A DNA stretch of 64,000 nucleotides from Archilochus colubris (taxonomy: Eukaryota > Chordata > Aves > Apodiformes > Trochilidae), in the NCBI GenBank assembly GCA_023079485.1, contig CM041085.1:26149121-26213120 (forward strand). The letters are read 5' to 3'. The notes beneath the pieces were generated by a model. The model was given only the letters and a program-made list of their open reading frames with translations, had not been told where the DNA came from and did no database searches. This document shows positions 10,748-23,000 of the stretch, piece by piece (positions within the stretch are counted from its first letter, which is position 1; each line of letters opens with the position of its first letter). A program made the position numbers and the translations under genes.

Positions 10748-12037
10748 ATTTCTAGAGGAGTATGAAACCTGGATAAGTAAACCACCTATGAGTCCCTCTC
10801 TTTAACACTCCAAGGTTCTAAGACCAGTGAGACTGAAATGTAGGGGTGTATTCCCAGTCCTTTCTGTAACCTTCTCTGGCATCTGTTTTAAAGAGGCACT
10901 TTCACTCTATTTTGATGAGTGAAAAGGCTCAATGTGCATCACGGCCCCTGCTGATACCCACCCCTTAAGCCCACTGGCAGTGTGAATGTTTTATAGTCCC
11001 AGAGACCTCTCTAGAAATGTGCTCTTGTCTTCTGCTCATGGCTGGAGATGTTCAAGGGTGCCCAGAGGTCATACCACCCTTTCTGGCTCCAGTTAATTGG
11101 AGGACTGGGTGAGAATAGTTGATTGTATGGAGAAAGTAGTGCATCATCTTAATTAGCTGCTGGTTTGCTCATCCTTGGTGCACTATGTGAGAACAGTAGT
11201 GGTCATCAGGATGGCTGTGTTACTTTGAAGTTAGTACTTACAGCATTTTACTGTCAGTTTGAGATTCCTGCTTGCACTGGAGCTGAGCAAAAAGATGAAT
11301 GGGAACTCCTGGCTGTTGTCCTCGGCAAGCTTCTTCACAGTTCTTAAACATGCACAGAGCTTCACACACATGAATGGACTTATTACCATTAAGGCTCTGT
11401 ATGCCTAATTAGCTTCCTGAATTAGGGCTTGCTTTATGGCACATTTGCAAGGATGAATAAAACCAGACATTTCAAATCCCTCTTGCTGCGTTGAAATCTG
11501 TCATTTGGGCATTGGAGCCCAGTGAGAAGGAAATGCTTTACTGGACGTTTTAGAGAGGAAATAATAGGTTCTTCAGTACTTCCATGATCCTGAAGAAGGC
11601 TGACCCTGTTGGGAGCTGGCTTCTTCTGCCTTTGCAGTGTTTGTGCTAGACTGCTCCTGTATTACAGATAAAGAAAGCAACCCCAGGGTACAGTGACAAA
11701 ACAAGTCATGAGTGAAGAATCACAAGTGTTTCCATTCCTGTTGTGAAACCACATGCTGCATGTCATCAAGCCATCAGTTTTTAGTTTGAGGATGATACAC
11801 TCCCCAGGTATTATTTATTGTAATACTGTGTTATGGATGTTTCTGCTGATTTGTTTAGACTAAAAATTTTGGTTTGGTCCTTTGCTTAGGGAAAGTTTGC
11901 GTCTTGCCCTCAACCATAAGCTGTTGCTTTTTTCCCTTTTAGTCTGCAGTGCTGATTCGTAGGTGCCTTGCTCCAGCATCTCTGTTGGTTGCCTTCCTGT
12001 AATAGGCTATCTGAAGAAAATTATGTTTCTTTCCCCC
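10748..12037. other. TGFB2: TGFB2 intron 1 between two CR1 copies: nothing recognised
   Basis: This is AT-rich unique-looking sequence. I find no repeat, exon or RNA that I can support. Confidence 0.6.
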
Positions 12038-12622
12038 TCTGCTCTGTACTTGTGAGACCTCACCTCAAATACTGCGTCCAGTTCTGGTGTACTTGTGAGA
12101 CCTCGCCTCAAATACTGCGTCCAGTTCTGGTGTCCCCACCATAAGAAGGACATAGATCTGTTGAAATGAGGCCAGAGGAGGGCCACAAAGATGATCAGGG
12201 GCTGGAGAACCTCTGCTACGAGGAGAGGCTGAAGGAGCTGGGATTGTTCAGTCTGAAGAAAAGATGACTCCTGTGGGGACCTTATAGGGTCTTAAAGGGA
12301 CCTTATATAGGGGGGGACCTGCCTTCCAGTACCTGAATGGAACCTACAGGAAGGATGAAGAGAGACTTTTCGTAAGAGTGTCCAGTGGTAGGACAAGGGG
12401 AAACAGTTTTAAACTGAAGGAGAATAGGTTTAGACTGGATATTAGGAAAAAGTTCTCATACTAAAGAGCTATAAGAAGTTGTAGATGCCCCCTCCCTGGT
12501 AGTGTTCAAGGCCAGGATGGATGACGTCTTGAGCAATCTTGTCTAGATGAGTCGCATCTGAGATGAGGCTGGAGTAGATGTTCTCTAAGATCCCTTCCAA
12601 CCTAAGCCATTCTATGGTTCTT
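12038..12622 (+). mobile_element. CR1 LINE 3'-end fragment with an internal duplication
   Basis: This is a longer CR1 3' piece of nearly 600 bp. It starts at the 'GAGACCTCACCTCAAATACT' region of the reverse transcriptase end and runs through the 3' UTR to 'CCATTCTATGGTTCT'. It is 5'-truncated and broken by stops, so not coding. The first 43 bases (12048-12090) are repeated directly at 12091-12133 with a single mismatch. Orientation matches TGFB2. Confidence 0.93.
12048..12133 (+). repeat. 43-bp direct tandem duplication inside CR1
   Basis: Units 12048-12090 and 12091-12133 differ at one base (CCTCACCTC against CCTCGCCTC). CR1 does not normally carry this duplication, so it most likely arose after or during insertion. 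Confidence 0.95.
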
Positions 12623-13513
12623 CTTAAACCAGCTCACACAGGCTTGTCCTTGATCTCCTTACTGCTGTTAAATTACTGAAGCTGGGCACCCAACTGTGCA
12701 AAAGACATACATGCAAGGTATAGAGGAGAAACTCAAAGATTTGTCTCTGACAAGAAGGTGAGGAGTTGGAAAAAAATTTTGTGTGAAATACTGTGTTTTA
12801 TCTCCCTCCAATGTGAGGAGTTGTTTTTAAATTTATGAGTGACTCATGAACTTGTTTAGTAGTGTGGTTCTCCCAGCTTGAATGGAACAGGATTGGCCCT
12901 GGAGAAATGAAGTGCTAGACCTGGCTTCATTAGACCTGTCTGGTGAACAGGTCTTTACATGTTTTTGGTGCTCTGCAAGCTGGTCCAGAATAGAGAAGTT
13001 GCCTCTTTGAGTAGGATAGCATTCTCTAAACCAGCCAGGTTTTCTGAAGGAAACCACATAGCAATTCATCCTTGCTGCTTGGAAAGCTCCTGGCTTCTTG
13101 AAGAGGAGGTCAGGTGGGATGAGTTCAGGCAGCAGCGCAGAGAGCTGTTCATTCACTGTGTGGAAAGACAGGCTCCACTGAAATACATCTTGTGTTGCTG
13201 TCTGCATTCATTGGCATCCGTGTTTGTTTTCCAGGAGATACTGTACCTCTCTGGCATTCCTGCAGAGCAGATTTATGGCTGAGTGTGGAGAGGATAACTG
13301 AAACAAAGTAACTTGTACAGTGAGCAAGGGTTCCTCTGAATTCCATGTGTGACATATTCAGGATCTACATTGTTGAGTTGTATTTTTTCACACTGAAATC
13401 CCCCCAGGGCAAGAGCCTCTGTTTGTTGTTACAGACGACCTAACAGCATGATGCTGACTTCAGGTTATTATAAATAACTGTATGAAGTATTAATGATAAC
13501 TTGACCTCACAGC

Positions 13514-13560
13514 TGACCCTGCTTTGAGCCGGAGGTTGAACTAGATATCTCTTCCAACAT
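13514..13560 (+). mobile_element. Short CR1 3' tail remnant
   Basis: The phrase 'TTGAACTAGATATCTCTTCC' preceded by 'CCCTGCTTTGAGCCGGAGG' matches the CR1 tail pattern (TTGGACTAGATGACCTC...TTCCAACC). Only about 45 bp are clear and the terminal octamers are lost. This is probably an old copy. Confidence 0.5.
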
Positions 13561-14147
13561 AAATTAACCTCGCAATACAACATTTTAATACAAGAAAAAT
13601 AGCACATTGTGTTTCAATTTCCATAGAGATGTCTTGATTCAAGTGTCACCAAATTTCTGAAGATGTATTGTTTTCTGTCAGGCTTGCATTTGTTCTTCTG
13701 TTGTAGCTTTCTTGCATGAAAATCTTAATGTTTTTATTTTCTTTTGTGAATATGGCTTTTCAAATAAGCATGGGAGATTGCATGAAAATAGACTACTGTA
13801 TTATGTTTCAGCAAAATCTGTGCCATGGTTTTAGGCAAACTGGGGGAGGGGTAAATGAAATGTTGTGATACTGACCTTTCACTTTGCTTGTTTGGCTTCT
13901 TCCCACCATATCTAACCCACACTGCACTAACAAATGCTGTGTCTGTCTTGACAGGCAAGTTCACAAATAACCATTCATTCATAACTTGGAGCTGCTGCAA
14001 GACTCCTAATGAGTTGCTTAATCATTTAACAGTTGTGCATTTGAGCATAGGCTTTGAAGAAAAGATTTTGCAGAATCACAGTGAATTCGGCCTGATTTAG
14101 TGAAAACTAAGAGGGAGGTCTTGTGTGAAAGAGGATACTGTACTTCA

Positions 14148-14187
14148 GTATGTGTGTGCATGCGTGCACACACGCGCGTGCATGTAC
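14148..14187. repeat. 40-bp alternating purine-pyrimidine tract (Z-DNA prone)
   Basis: All 40 bases alternate purine and pyrimidine without a break. The tract mixes TG/CA steps with an ACGCGCGT core. Such tracts can adopt left-handed Z-DNA under negative supercoiling, with CG steps the most favourable. Parts are also self-complementary (GCATG...CATGC), so a cruciform is possible. Confidence 0.85.
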
Positions 14188-17100
14188 TTAAGAGCATTAA
14201 AACATCTGTTGTTGCCAAAGCCCAAATTTGAATGTTCTGGGAAAGATAATTTAATTTTACCTCTGGATTCCTTTCACTGATGGTAATTTCAACACTTCCT
14301 GGGGAGAGTCTATCAGTGGTTATGTGCATCAAATGCAGCAGTAAATCTGTCATTCTTTCCATTTCAGTTTTTCAGGCTTACAACTTCGTTATTTTTCCCT
14401 GTTTGGCTGGTGTTAGTATCCAGTGTTTTCCCTGGCTTCATCTCTTTTAAACTCCTGCCTTGAATTTTAAAAGGCAAGCTAAGCCTGTTGAAGTTCCTTT
14501 TTTTTTCTTTTTTTTTTTTTTTCCTTTTTCCTTTTTGTTTTGTTTTGTTTCTGCTATAGCATTGGCAATTTTGCAATTCAGTAGCTAATTCAGCTGAAAT
14601 AGTGATGGTAACTTATATTTACCATAGTGATGATTGAAAGATAGGAATCAGAGCATAGTGGTTTTCATTCCATGGGGTGGAAAAAAAAAAAAACAACCCA
14701 CAAAAAATGGCAACCCTGCGGGTGGACTTTGTACTCAGGAGGCTGAAAAACTAATAGATCTCAGCAGTACTGACTCTTTTGAAGTGGTCAGAGGGCACCT
14801 AGCAAATCCTGTACTTGATGAAGGCTTCTGCACAATAATACTTACTAATCTGGAGCCTACAGTTGTGTTTACAGATGGTGTCTCCAACACCCAGAGTCGA
14901 ACAGGGAGTAGTCCTTGCTTATTTGAGTGGGTGTTGTCCAATACACATCAAATTACTTTTTTTGGGATTTGGACAAACAGCTATAAAGGTCTTCTCTAGG
15001 ACTGCCAAGACGTATACTGGGAAGAAGAACACCTGCAGAACTTCCCATTTTCCAACTGATATGTAAAACTGATGCAACAAATTTACCCTCTTCAGCTGCC
15101 GCAGGGGGTTGAAGTGGCAAAAATGGCTGACAGGCAGAGCATGGATGGGTTCTAGGATTCACCAGAGCTTGTGGCAGGCTGCTTGGTTCCTGAGATGGCC
15201 CAGGTTGGCAGAGCTGATACAGATCTCTCGTCCCCCATGAATGTAATGATGGAGGGCAGGTCTGCATTTTGCAATGCAATTCCTGGCCTTCATTCTTGGA
15301 GGGTTGGATGCCCTAGGAGTATGTCCAGTTGACTGGGTAATACTGAAACAGAACACTTAATAACTAGTCAGCAAAATGTATGGATACAAGGGGTCAGGTC
15401 CACTGATACATGAACTACTGCTGGTTTTCATCTAAGTGAAAGGTATGGGATGTTTGCTCTCAGGAAAGGATATGTGATACATTATGTTCTCCAGCGTGAT
15501 AGGATGTTTTAAACTGTATGGATAAGTGTTGGGTCCTTGGTGTTCTCACCTAATCTCTGAGAGATCCAGCCCAGTTTTCCTGGCTGTTGTAGCTGGCTCT
15601 GGGCTTCCCTGGCAGAGCAAGGGCTGTATATGTTTTATGCCAATCCCTGCTCTATACTTAAATTTTTCCTGATACAGGCTTTGTAAGTGAAATAGCCACA
15701 TGTCAACATAGAGTTGCCTTGTAAGGTCTCTGTACATTTCATTTGATGTGCTTGTTAGATGTATACCTGGTGTATGATGGCAGGCTATTGCATCAGACAT
15801 ACATACATCTTTAGGTTCGTGAGTGAGGAGCAAGTTGCAGCTTTCTTGAGAATAAATCTACTGTTCTGATCTGGTGGTGTGATAGGAACTGGGAGGCTCC
15901 CTGCCAGGGTATACAGTTAGAAAAGCAAGCTGCTTCATTATAGATTGAGTTGGAACAGATTGTTGGGAGTCTGAGTTTTCTCTCTGTCTTTGAATGTGGA
16001 TTCTCCCATCCCAGCTTCTGTTTCTCCCTGGTGCTAGGAGCTATGCATTTGGAAATTTCACATTCCCCTTGCTAATCAGGGGAGAAAAGAGCCCCAAAAG
16101 CATGTAGAAAAAGGAGATCTTTATAAAGGTGGCCAGAGACTGAGTTACAACGATATCATGTGTCTGAAGGAACTTAACCTCCTTCCAAGTTGGAGTCCTA
16201 TTATTTACCCACTTTACTGGGAGAGTTAATTTTCTCTGGCTAGAAGTGTATTTGTTGAGGTAGAGTCTGGAAAGGAATCTGCCTCATTCACACTTGCCAC
16301 GAGGCCAGCTATACATGTGATACAGTCAAACCTTTCCATTTTTCTGCCGTTTGAGAGTATGTTCCTCAGATTAAGGGCCCTGGTCCAATGCCTGCTGAAT
16401 ACACTGAAAGTCTTTCCATTGACTTCAGAAGTCTTTGGATCAGGTATTAATTGCTGTTCCTTTGTTTCAGGGAACAGCCACATCTTCAAGATATACTGGG
16501 ACATATTACTGTAATATGGTGCTTTCTCTTTTATTGAGTTGCCTCTGAAGATGGTCTTCATGAATAAGGCTTTGCAAAAAAAAAAAAAAATCACTTCTAA
16601 AAATAAACACCTTAGTAGCTTATTGATAGAAGCGTTTGATGGCAGATGTCATCTGGGAACAGCATATGGCAGCAATATGGCAAGGACTGCAGAATGCAGA
16701 GAAGGAGCCATGAGTTCATGTCCTGTGGTTCTTCAGTATTCCACACCTCCCACTGTCTGACATAAATGACCATCTGACTGCAAAGGTCTTGGCAAATAAA
16801 CATGCTGTAATATATCTCTATCATCCTCCCTACAGCAAGTTTTTGTCTAGGAGCTCATCACTCCACATCCAGAGGCTTCTTATAAACATGTGCAATATCA
16901 GACGTCGACACCCAGAGCAGGGAAGAATTTAAAGGCTATGAATAAGAATGTGGCAAAACCCTATGCAATGGGCTGTAAAGAAAGATGGGGGCTAAGCCAG
17001 CAAGGTGTTTTTATGTTATTAATAAAAATCTTAAAAGTCAGTCTGAATAGAGCTGGAGTTGGGAGAACAACTTCTGAAAGTCAGTTTCCCACATGAGAGA

Positions 17101-19843
17101 TGCTGAGTTTACAAGCTGGAAAGTCAGGTTAGTTTGGGGGACAGGAGCTGTGCTTATTGTATGAAGAAGACTCATGTGGTTTTACATAAAACCTCTCTGG
17201 TTTAATAAAGTGGCTTACAAAGTAACAAGTTAACTTTTGAAGTATGCTTTTTTGTATGCATGAAAAGTTGGAGCAATTTCATTTAAGTCAGTAAAGCCAA
17301 TCCAGATTTTTCCAGGTGTTGAAAATGGGGTCTGTGCAGCAATTGTTTAGAAAAGTAGAACAGTCCTTGTGGCCTGGGTTTTAAGCAGCACCTGAAGAAG
17401 TGGTTCCTATGTAACCCTTTAGAATTCCAGCCTTATTCAGATGAAGCTTGAGTCAAGTAATTCTGCTTTGCTGATTGGAAATGTCCTGAATGTGGCTTTG
17501 TATCATCTTCATATTACTACTATATACTTTTCAAAGCCTGGAAGGACTCAACATCCACTACAAGCTGTTGGATTTTTGTTTGTTTTTTAAAAATAGGGGA
17601 AAAAAAAGCTTGATTTATGGTTTATGTATGTGGTACCTCCTGTGTCCCATTGGGATAAGATTCAATCCAAAGCCATTGATGCATGATATGAAATAAAGGA
17701 CTTGGTTCTTGTTTAACCTAAAGCAATATTAGAGTGTCACAAGGTATAAAGTGCATTAATATAAAGACAGATAGATATGCAAGCAGGTTTCTGACTGAAC
17801 GTGAGTGCTGCCTTACAACTCAAGGACATACTTAGCAGAGATGAGATGTTCTCAAGATATAATGTTCTAAGTCTGTTTGCACTCATGGCTGATGACCAAT
17901 TGATACCAGGCTATACTTCAGAGAGTATGAGACTGACATTTCTCTAGGAGGCCTTGAGTTATGGTAGAATGGGCACTTACAGATTAAAAAAGCTGGAAGC
18001 CATCATGATGGTTTTCTGGTGTTTTCCAGGCCATTGAGTTTTGATAAATGGATTAGTTTTTGAAAGGGAGTTCCTACCATGCTTGATAAATTGTAATTTG
18101 CAATTTACTAAATTTGCATTCACTAAAAATCTTTATATTTTAAGTTGTTTAGCTTAAAGTTCCGGCATTTGAATGTGGTTTAAACCTTCATGTGTGGTTT
18201 TGAAGACCTGTTATCGAATTTGTGGGCATTGTATAGGCACCCACAGGAGAAGGAAGTTTTTCAGACAGGAACTGATCTGTCTTAGAGCAAGCTGGAATGA
18301 CTGCTGGAAGAACCTTCAGTGAGGCAGCCAGGAGCTCACCATGGGCTGTTTTACCTGACTTTGTGCATGTTTCAGATCCATAATCTGAAAAGACACAGGT
18401 CTTTTAAATTTGATATGCTGTGCTCCTTGAGATACTTCCTAGCCTTTTCAGTTATTATTGTGGTTTCCCTCTGAAGCTCCTCTGCTTTATTCATACATGG
18501 TAGAGACTGTGGACAGGAGTATTGAACACAACATTTCAACAGCGATTGTGCAATTATTGAGTATATGTATATTGCAGACTCTGCTCTACTTCAGTATTAT
18601 ACATTTTATGCAGCTAATATCAGAGGTAACTGCCAGGAGCTCTACAAGAAATAAAAGTTCATACTTGGGTAATTATCCACCAGGGTCGCCCTCTCCCCAG
18701 CTCTTTTTCAGACATGGTGACTCACAGTCTGGAGTCCTTTTATTCTGGAAGTGTGCTCTGGTTTCTCTCTCCTGAAGTTGTATTTTTGTTTTGATTCTAC
18801 TGACATCTACATCTCAGTAATTCAAGATTCAAGTCACTGTATTCATGAAGTGTCTTCTTCATTATTTGTCACCTCCATATCTGTATTTCATGGTTAATGA
18901 TGGCTTAGTTTCCTTCCAGGTGATGGTTAAAAAATAATGAGATAGTACAATGTAGTAAAATAAGCCTTATGGGCCCTTGTTAGAAGCTTGTCTCTCAGCA
19001 ACAGTTTCCTGTCTACCATTGTATTTTGAGTCTTATAAAAATGCAAGGCATTGATTCCTTTACTTCCTGGCCATGTTGGTGTTCGGTTGTTCCTTTTTCC
19101 TAATGAAATAATTATGTAGCACCTGCTTAAATGTCTTGCAGCTACCCAAGTACATTACATTTAACAGCTGTTTTACCAACATGACTACAGGTCTCACTCA
19201 CTAAGATTCTGGAACAGTGGTGTCTGTTTTTCTTGAGCTGATGTTGGTTATAGTCCCTTACTTCTTCTGAGCTGATTCTCATTCCTTCATTTTGCGTATT
19301 TTTTGTGGGGTCAGTATAAGGCTGACTGTATATGTGAGATGTCATGGGTTACTCTGTTTAAGAGTTGTATATAAGCAAATATGTTCTGCAGCAAATCCTT
19401 AAGATATTTTCCAGTGTCTTGGTCTTACTGACAGTTAGTTTTAATAATTTAGTTAGTTCTTTGGTCAGCTCTTTAAAAAGTCTTGATGCAAGTTATCTGG
19501 TCTTGCTTGTTTTATAATGTTGAATTGTAGTAGGTATTGTTTTAAGACCTTATGAGTTGCTGCTGGAATAAAAATAAATCATCTTTTCATCTCACAACTG
19601 CCTGGCTTTTTTATCTGCAGAAGTATATTTCTTATTTCTGTATTATTATTTCAACAATTTTAATCTTGTAATGGATGCATGTCACTGTTAAGCCTCCTTG
19701 GTACTTAAGTAAATCTCATCTTTAAGTTTCTTGTCCTGAAGCTGGTATTTCCGTTTAATTTTTTTCATCTGTTATCTGCAGTGCTTATTTTCTGATATAT
19801 AGTAGTTCTCAGCTGGTATTACTTTGATTTGTAATATAAATCA

Positions 19844-20018
19844 GGCTCTGGAACAGGCTGCCCAGGGAAGTCACCATTCCTGGAGGCATTTATAAGACAT
19901 GTAGATGTGGTATTTAAGAACAGGGTTTATTGGTGAACTTGGAGGTGGGATAGGTTAATGGTTGGACTTAATGGTATTAAAGGTCTTTTTCAACAAAAAT
20001 CATTCCATGACTCTATAA
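19844..20018 (+). mobile_element. CR1 LINE 3' tail fragment
   Basis: About 175 bp with the CR1 3' UTR pattern 'GGCTCTGGAACAGGCTGCCC', then 'CTGGAGGCATTTATAAGACA', ending in 'ATTCCATGACTCTATAA'. It is 5'-truncated and noncoding. It resembles the copy at 43711-43894 more than the copies at 10293 and 12038, including the bases just upstream (AATATAAATCAGGCTCTGG in both), so both probably belong to one CR1 subfamily. Confidence 0.88.
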
Positions 20019-23000
20019 ATTTATATAGTTGATTTTTAAAATTTTATTCTTATAGTTCTTTATTTCTCATGGTTGCATTTGGTTTCTCTGACAGACAGTT
20101 TTTTGACCTGAGTGGTCTTACTTGTTGATTGTGAAACTTGGACATTTCTTCCTGTCCAGCAAATTAAGTGTTACATCTGTTACCCTTTCCATTCTCTGCA
20201 AATAGTTCTGTCCAATTGATTCAGCTTGTCATTATGTTCATTTTTGTGTGAAGGTCTCCTTTACTAGACCAAGCTTGAATGTATTCTTTGGGACTTACTG
20301 ATTTTACAGGAGGTGATCACTTCTAACCTATGACTTTCCTGTCACATCTGTGTAACCAAATCACCTCCATTCCACAGTCAAAGTAAACCAGTACCTACAT
20401 CTGGCTCCTTGAATGTGCTTAATTATTTAATTGTCAGAGGCCTAAAATAAGGGAACTTTAGAAACCAACTGAGTAGAGAGTAAATATATCCCATCAGGAT
20501 CCAGATTTAAAGGCATGGCCTAATGGAGTAGGTTGCCCTTGTACTGGCAGAAGCAGTGTCACCCACAGCTCTGAACTTCAGAGAAGGAAGTACGTGGTGA
20601 TGGGTTACCTCGTTCTTTTACTGCTGGCAGCTTTTTCCTCAAAGAAGCAAAGAGCCTGACATTCCATCTCTGAGGTTAAGTGTGTTGCCAGAAACCATAA
20701 TTTTGCAAGGCAAGTAGTATTTTGGGTTCAGCAGCACAAGGTATGGGAGACTTCCAACTTACTGTTTCAGTTGGTGACTCCATGTTAGAAAGTAGTTAGT
20801 AGGGGTTTTTCCTATCCCATCCAGAGGTCTAAGCCCTTAATTTATAGAGAAGTTGTACCTTTGCTCAAAATACTGTAGAGGACATGATAGATCATAACAC
20901 ATCCTAGTAATTGTGATTTAGGTAAAGGACCTTGGAATTAGGAATATCTGAATTTAAAGTTGATACTGTTGTTGAGTCTGTCCTCCTAACAGTAAATTGG
21001 AGCTAACTCTAGCAAGTAACTTTGGGGAACAAGGTGTTCTTGACAAGTTACCATATAAAAGAGAATGACAGATATTCAGCATGAAACTTCTGATAGCCAT
21101 TATTTGAATAAATTGGGGCTAGTTGTACCCAGAGCTCTGCAGATGAGCTTCTCTAAGCTTTGCTGTATTGAACTCTTCTGCAACTCCTAATCCTTCCGCG
21201 TCCATCTCCGTAGTTGTCTCTGGGCTCAGTGAGCAGACGCACTTGCCATGCAGTTTGTGAAGTGTTTTAGGGATCTTCAGAAGCAAGTTGGGATGCAAAG
21301 TAGAGGAAGGAGTTGAAAGCTGAGCACGTCCATGTGGGCAGGCAGGTGTGCATTTTCTGCAGGCCAGCAGCTAATGGCAACAACTTCTACTGGGCTGAAG
21401 AGTTTCCCCAAAGAGAGGTTTACCATCTATGTGCTATTCTGTTCCTGATTTGTTGTAAACCAAGGTGTAAATAATTTAATTGCAATTACTGTTATCAAGC
21501 AGGAAATATTGCATGAATTTAATGTGGTTAAGAATTTTCACTTCCCTCTGTCTCTAACATTCATCTATCACCCACTGTTTTTATCTTAATCATTTAGAGA
21601 TGTTTTGCCTGAGCTTTGAGTCTGTGAATCTTGACTTTTCTACAACACAAAAAAATTAAAAATGTAAGTTTCTTTTTGCCTTTCATTCTCCATTACATTT
21701 TAACTTCTTGTCTTATTTCTTTTTCTTTCTTTTTTCTTTTCTTTTTTTTTCTTCTCCCCAGAGTGAAAGACTTGTACAATCCAACCTGCTTTTCTTGAAA
21801 ATTACTTGCATTCATTTCCTTCTCCAGCCAGGAAATAGTTTGTAAAGGCTGTTCTCTGGACCCTTGGCCTAGCAGAAGGCAGCCAGCTGTGCTGCTTGCC
21901 AGGGGAACAGGAGCGCTTCCTGGCAGAGGTGGGGCGAGAGGAATGGAGCCTGTGCCATGGGACTCACTTTCATCTCCTCCACGCTCTGCAAGGCAGTCCT
22001 GAAATTTCCTGACTGTTCTAAATCTTCCAGTTAGAATAACTGAGCAGTGAGGCCCACTCATTTAAAAAACTAAAATTAAAAAAAAAAAAAGGTGGTGGTG
22101 GGGAGCAACTTGCTCTTGTAAATAGCAATAGATTAAAGATAGTAGTCTGTGCTGGGCAATCCAGGACATGTTTCTCTGTGTGCAATTTTGAATATCCAGT
22201 AAGAGAAGGTAGGATCATTCCACATGCCTAGCCACCATCACTATCATGCTGAATGAATCTCCTTTTTGAAGCATCATCCATGTGTGAATCTTAAAAAGCT
22301 CTGTTAAGAATAGGATCTGGGTCTTTAGTTTATACTGTTCCTTTGTATTTCACACACTTACGATTAAATATGTGCTATAATGTTCTGATTCCTGTATTTA
22401 TTTTTTTTTCTTTTTCAAATTGCTGGGTATGTTTGGATATGTGCGTTTGGTTTTGGAACCCTGAGCATTGCAAGATACCTGAGCCCTGTTGCTCAGGTGA
22501 AGTGTTGGGCATGAGGAAATTCAACTCTGCATTGTGGCTTTGGGGACCTGCTGACAGGTTGCTGACAGCAGCATTGCAAATGCTTTATTTCATGGACTGT
22601 TCTTCAAAATGAAATTTTCTAGGTTTCCTGGTAAAACCTAATTAAACTTAATTCCTCGGTCTCCATTGTTTGACTCTTTATCTGAAATACATGAGTGAGA
22701 AGAATCCTCTTCTAAGCCTTGAAGAACAACTTTGGAAGCATCTGTCCTCTTTCATAGTTTCATCACAGACACTTTTCAGAAGCAGTGCCAGTTTGAAAAT
22801 AACTCCCATGGGGAAGGCTTTTTGCCTTCAGGTCTGACATGCCTAAATCTGTCACTGTTCTCCTGCCATCTTCTTAAGGCATTTCAGAGATATCTGGAGA
22901 TGCCATGGATTCTCGTGCCACCTTTGTAAGTGATTTCTCTGCATTTTTACTGGTTCAGCTTTTACCATGAGCCTTGAGTAAAGTCAGCAAATGATGAGGG

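Larger units (their letters stand above)
12623..19843. other. TGFB2: TGFB2 intron 1: mostly unique sequence
   Basis: I see no exon that I can support. It contains a short CR1 tail (about 13514-13560), a 40-bp alternating purine-pyrimidine tract (14148-14187), a T-rich tract with TTTTG repeats (about 14496-14551), and A runs near 14680 and 16576. Open frames of up to about 120 codons occur on both strands without domains or splice context. Confidence 0.6.

Noticed and set aside
12833..13282. Overlapping frames of 124 (-) and 107 (+) codons
   Set aside because: Mutually antisense, no domain, no conserved residues visible.
22470..22495. Short hairpin CCTGAGC...GCTCAGG considered as part of a small RNA gene
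   Set aside because: Only a 7-bp stem, with no promoter boxes or tRNA-like fold around it.
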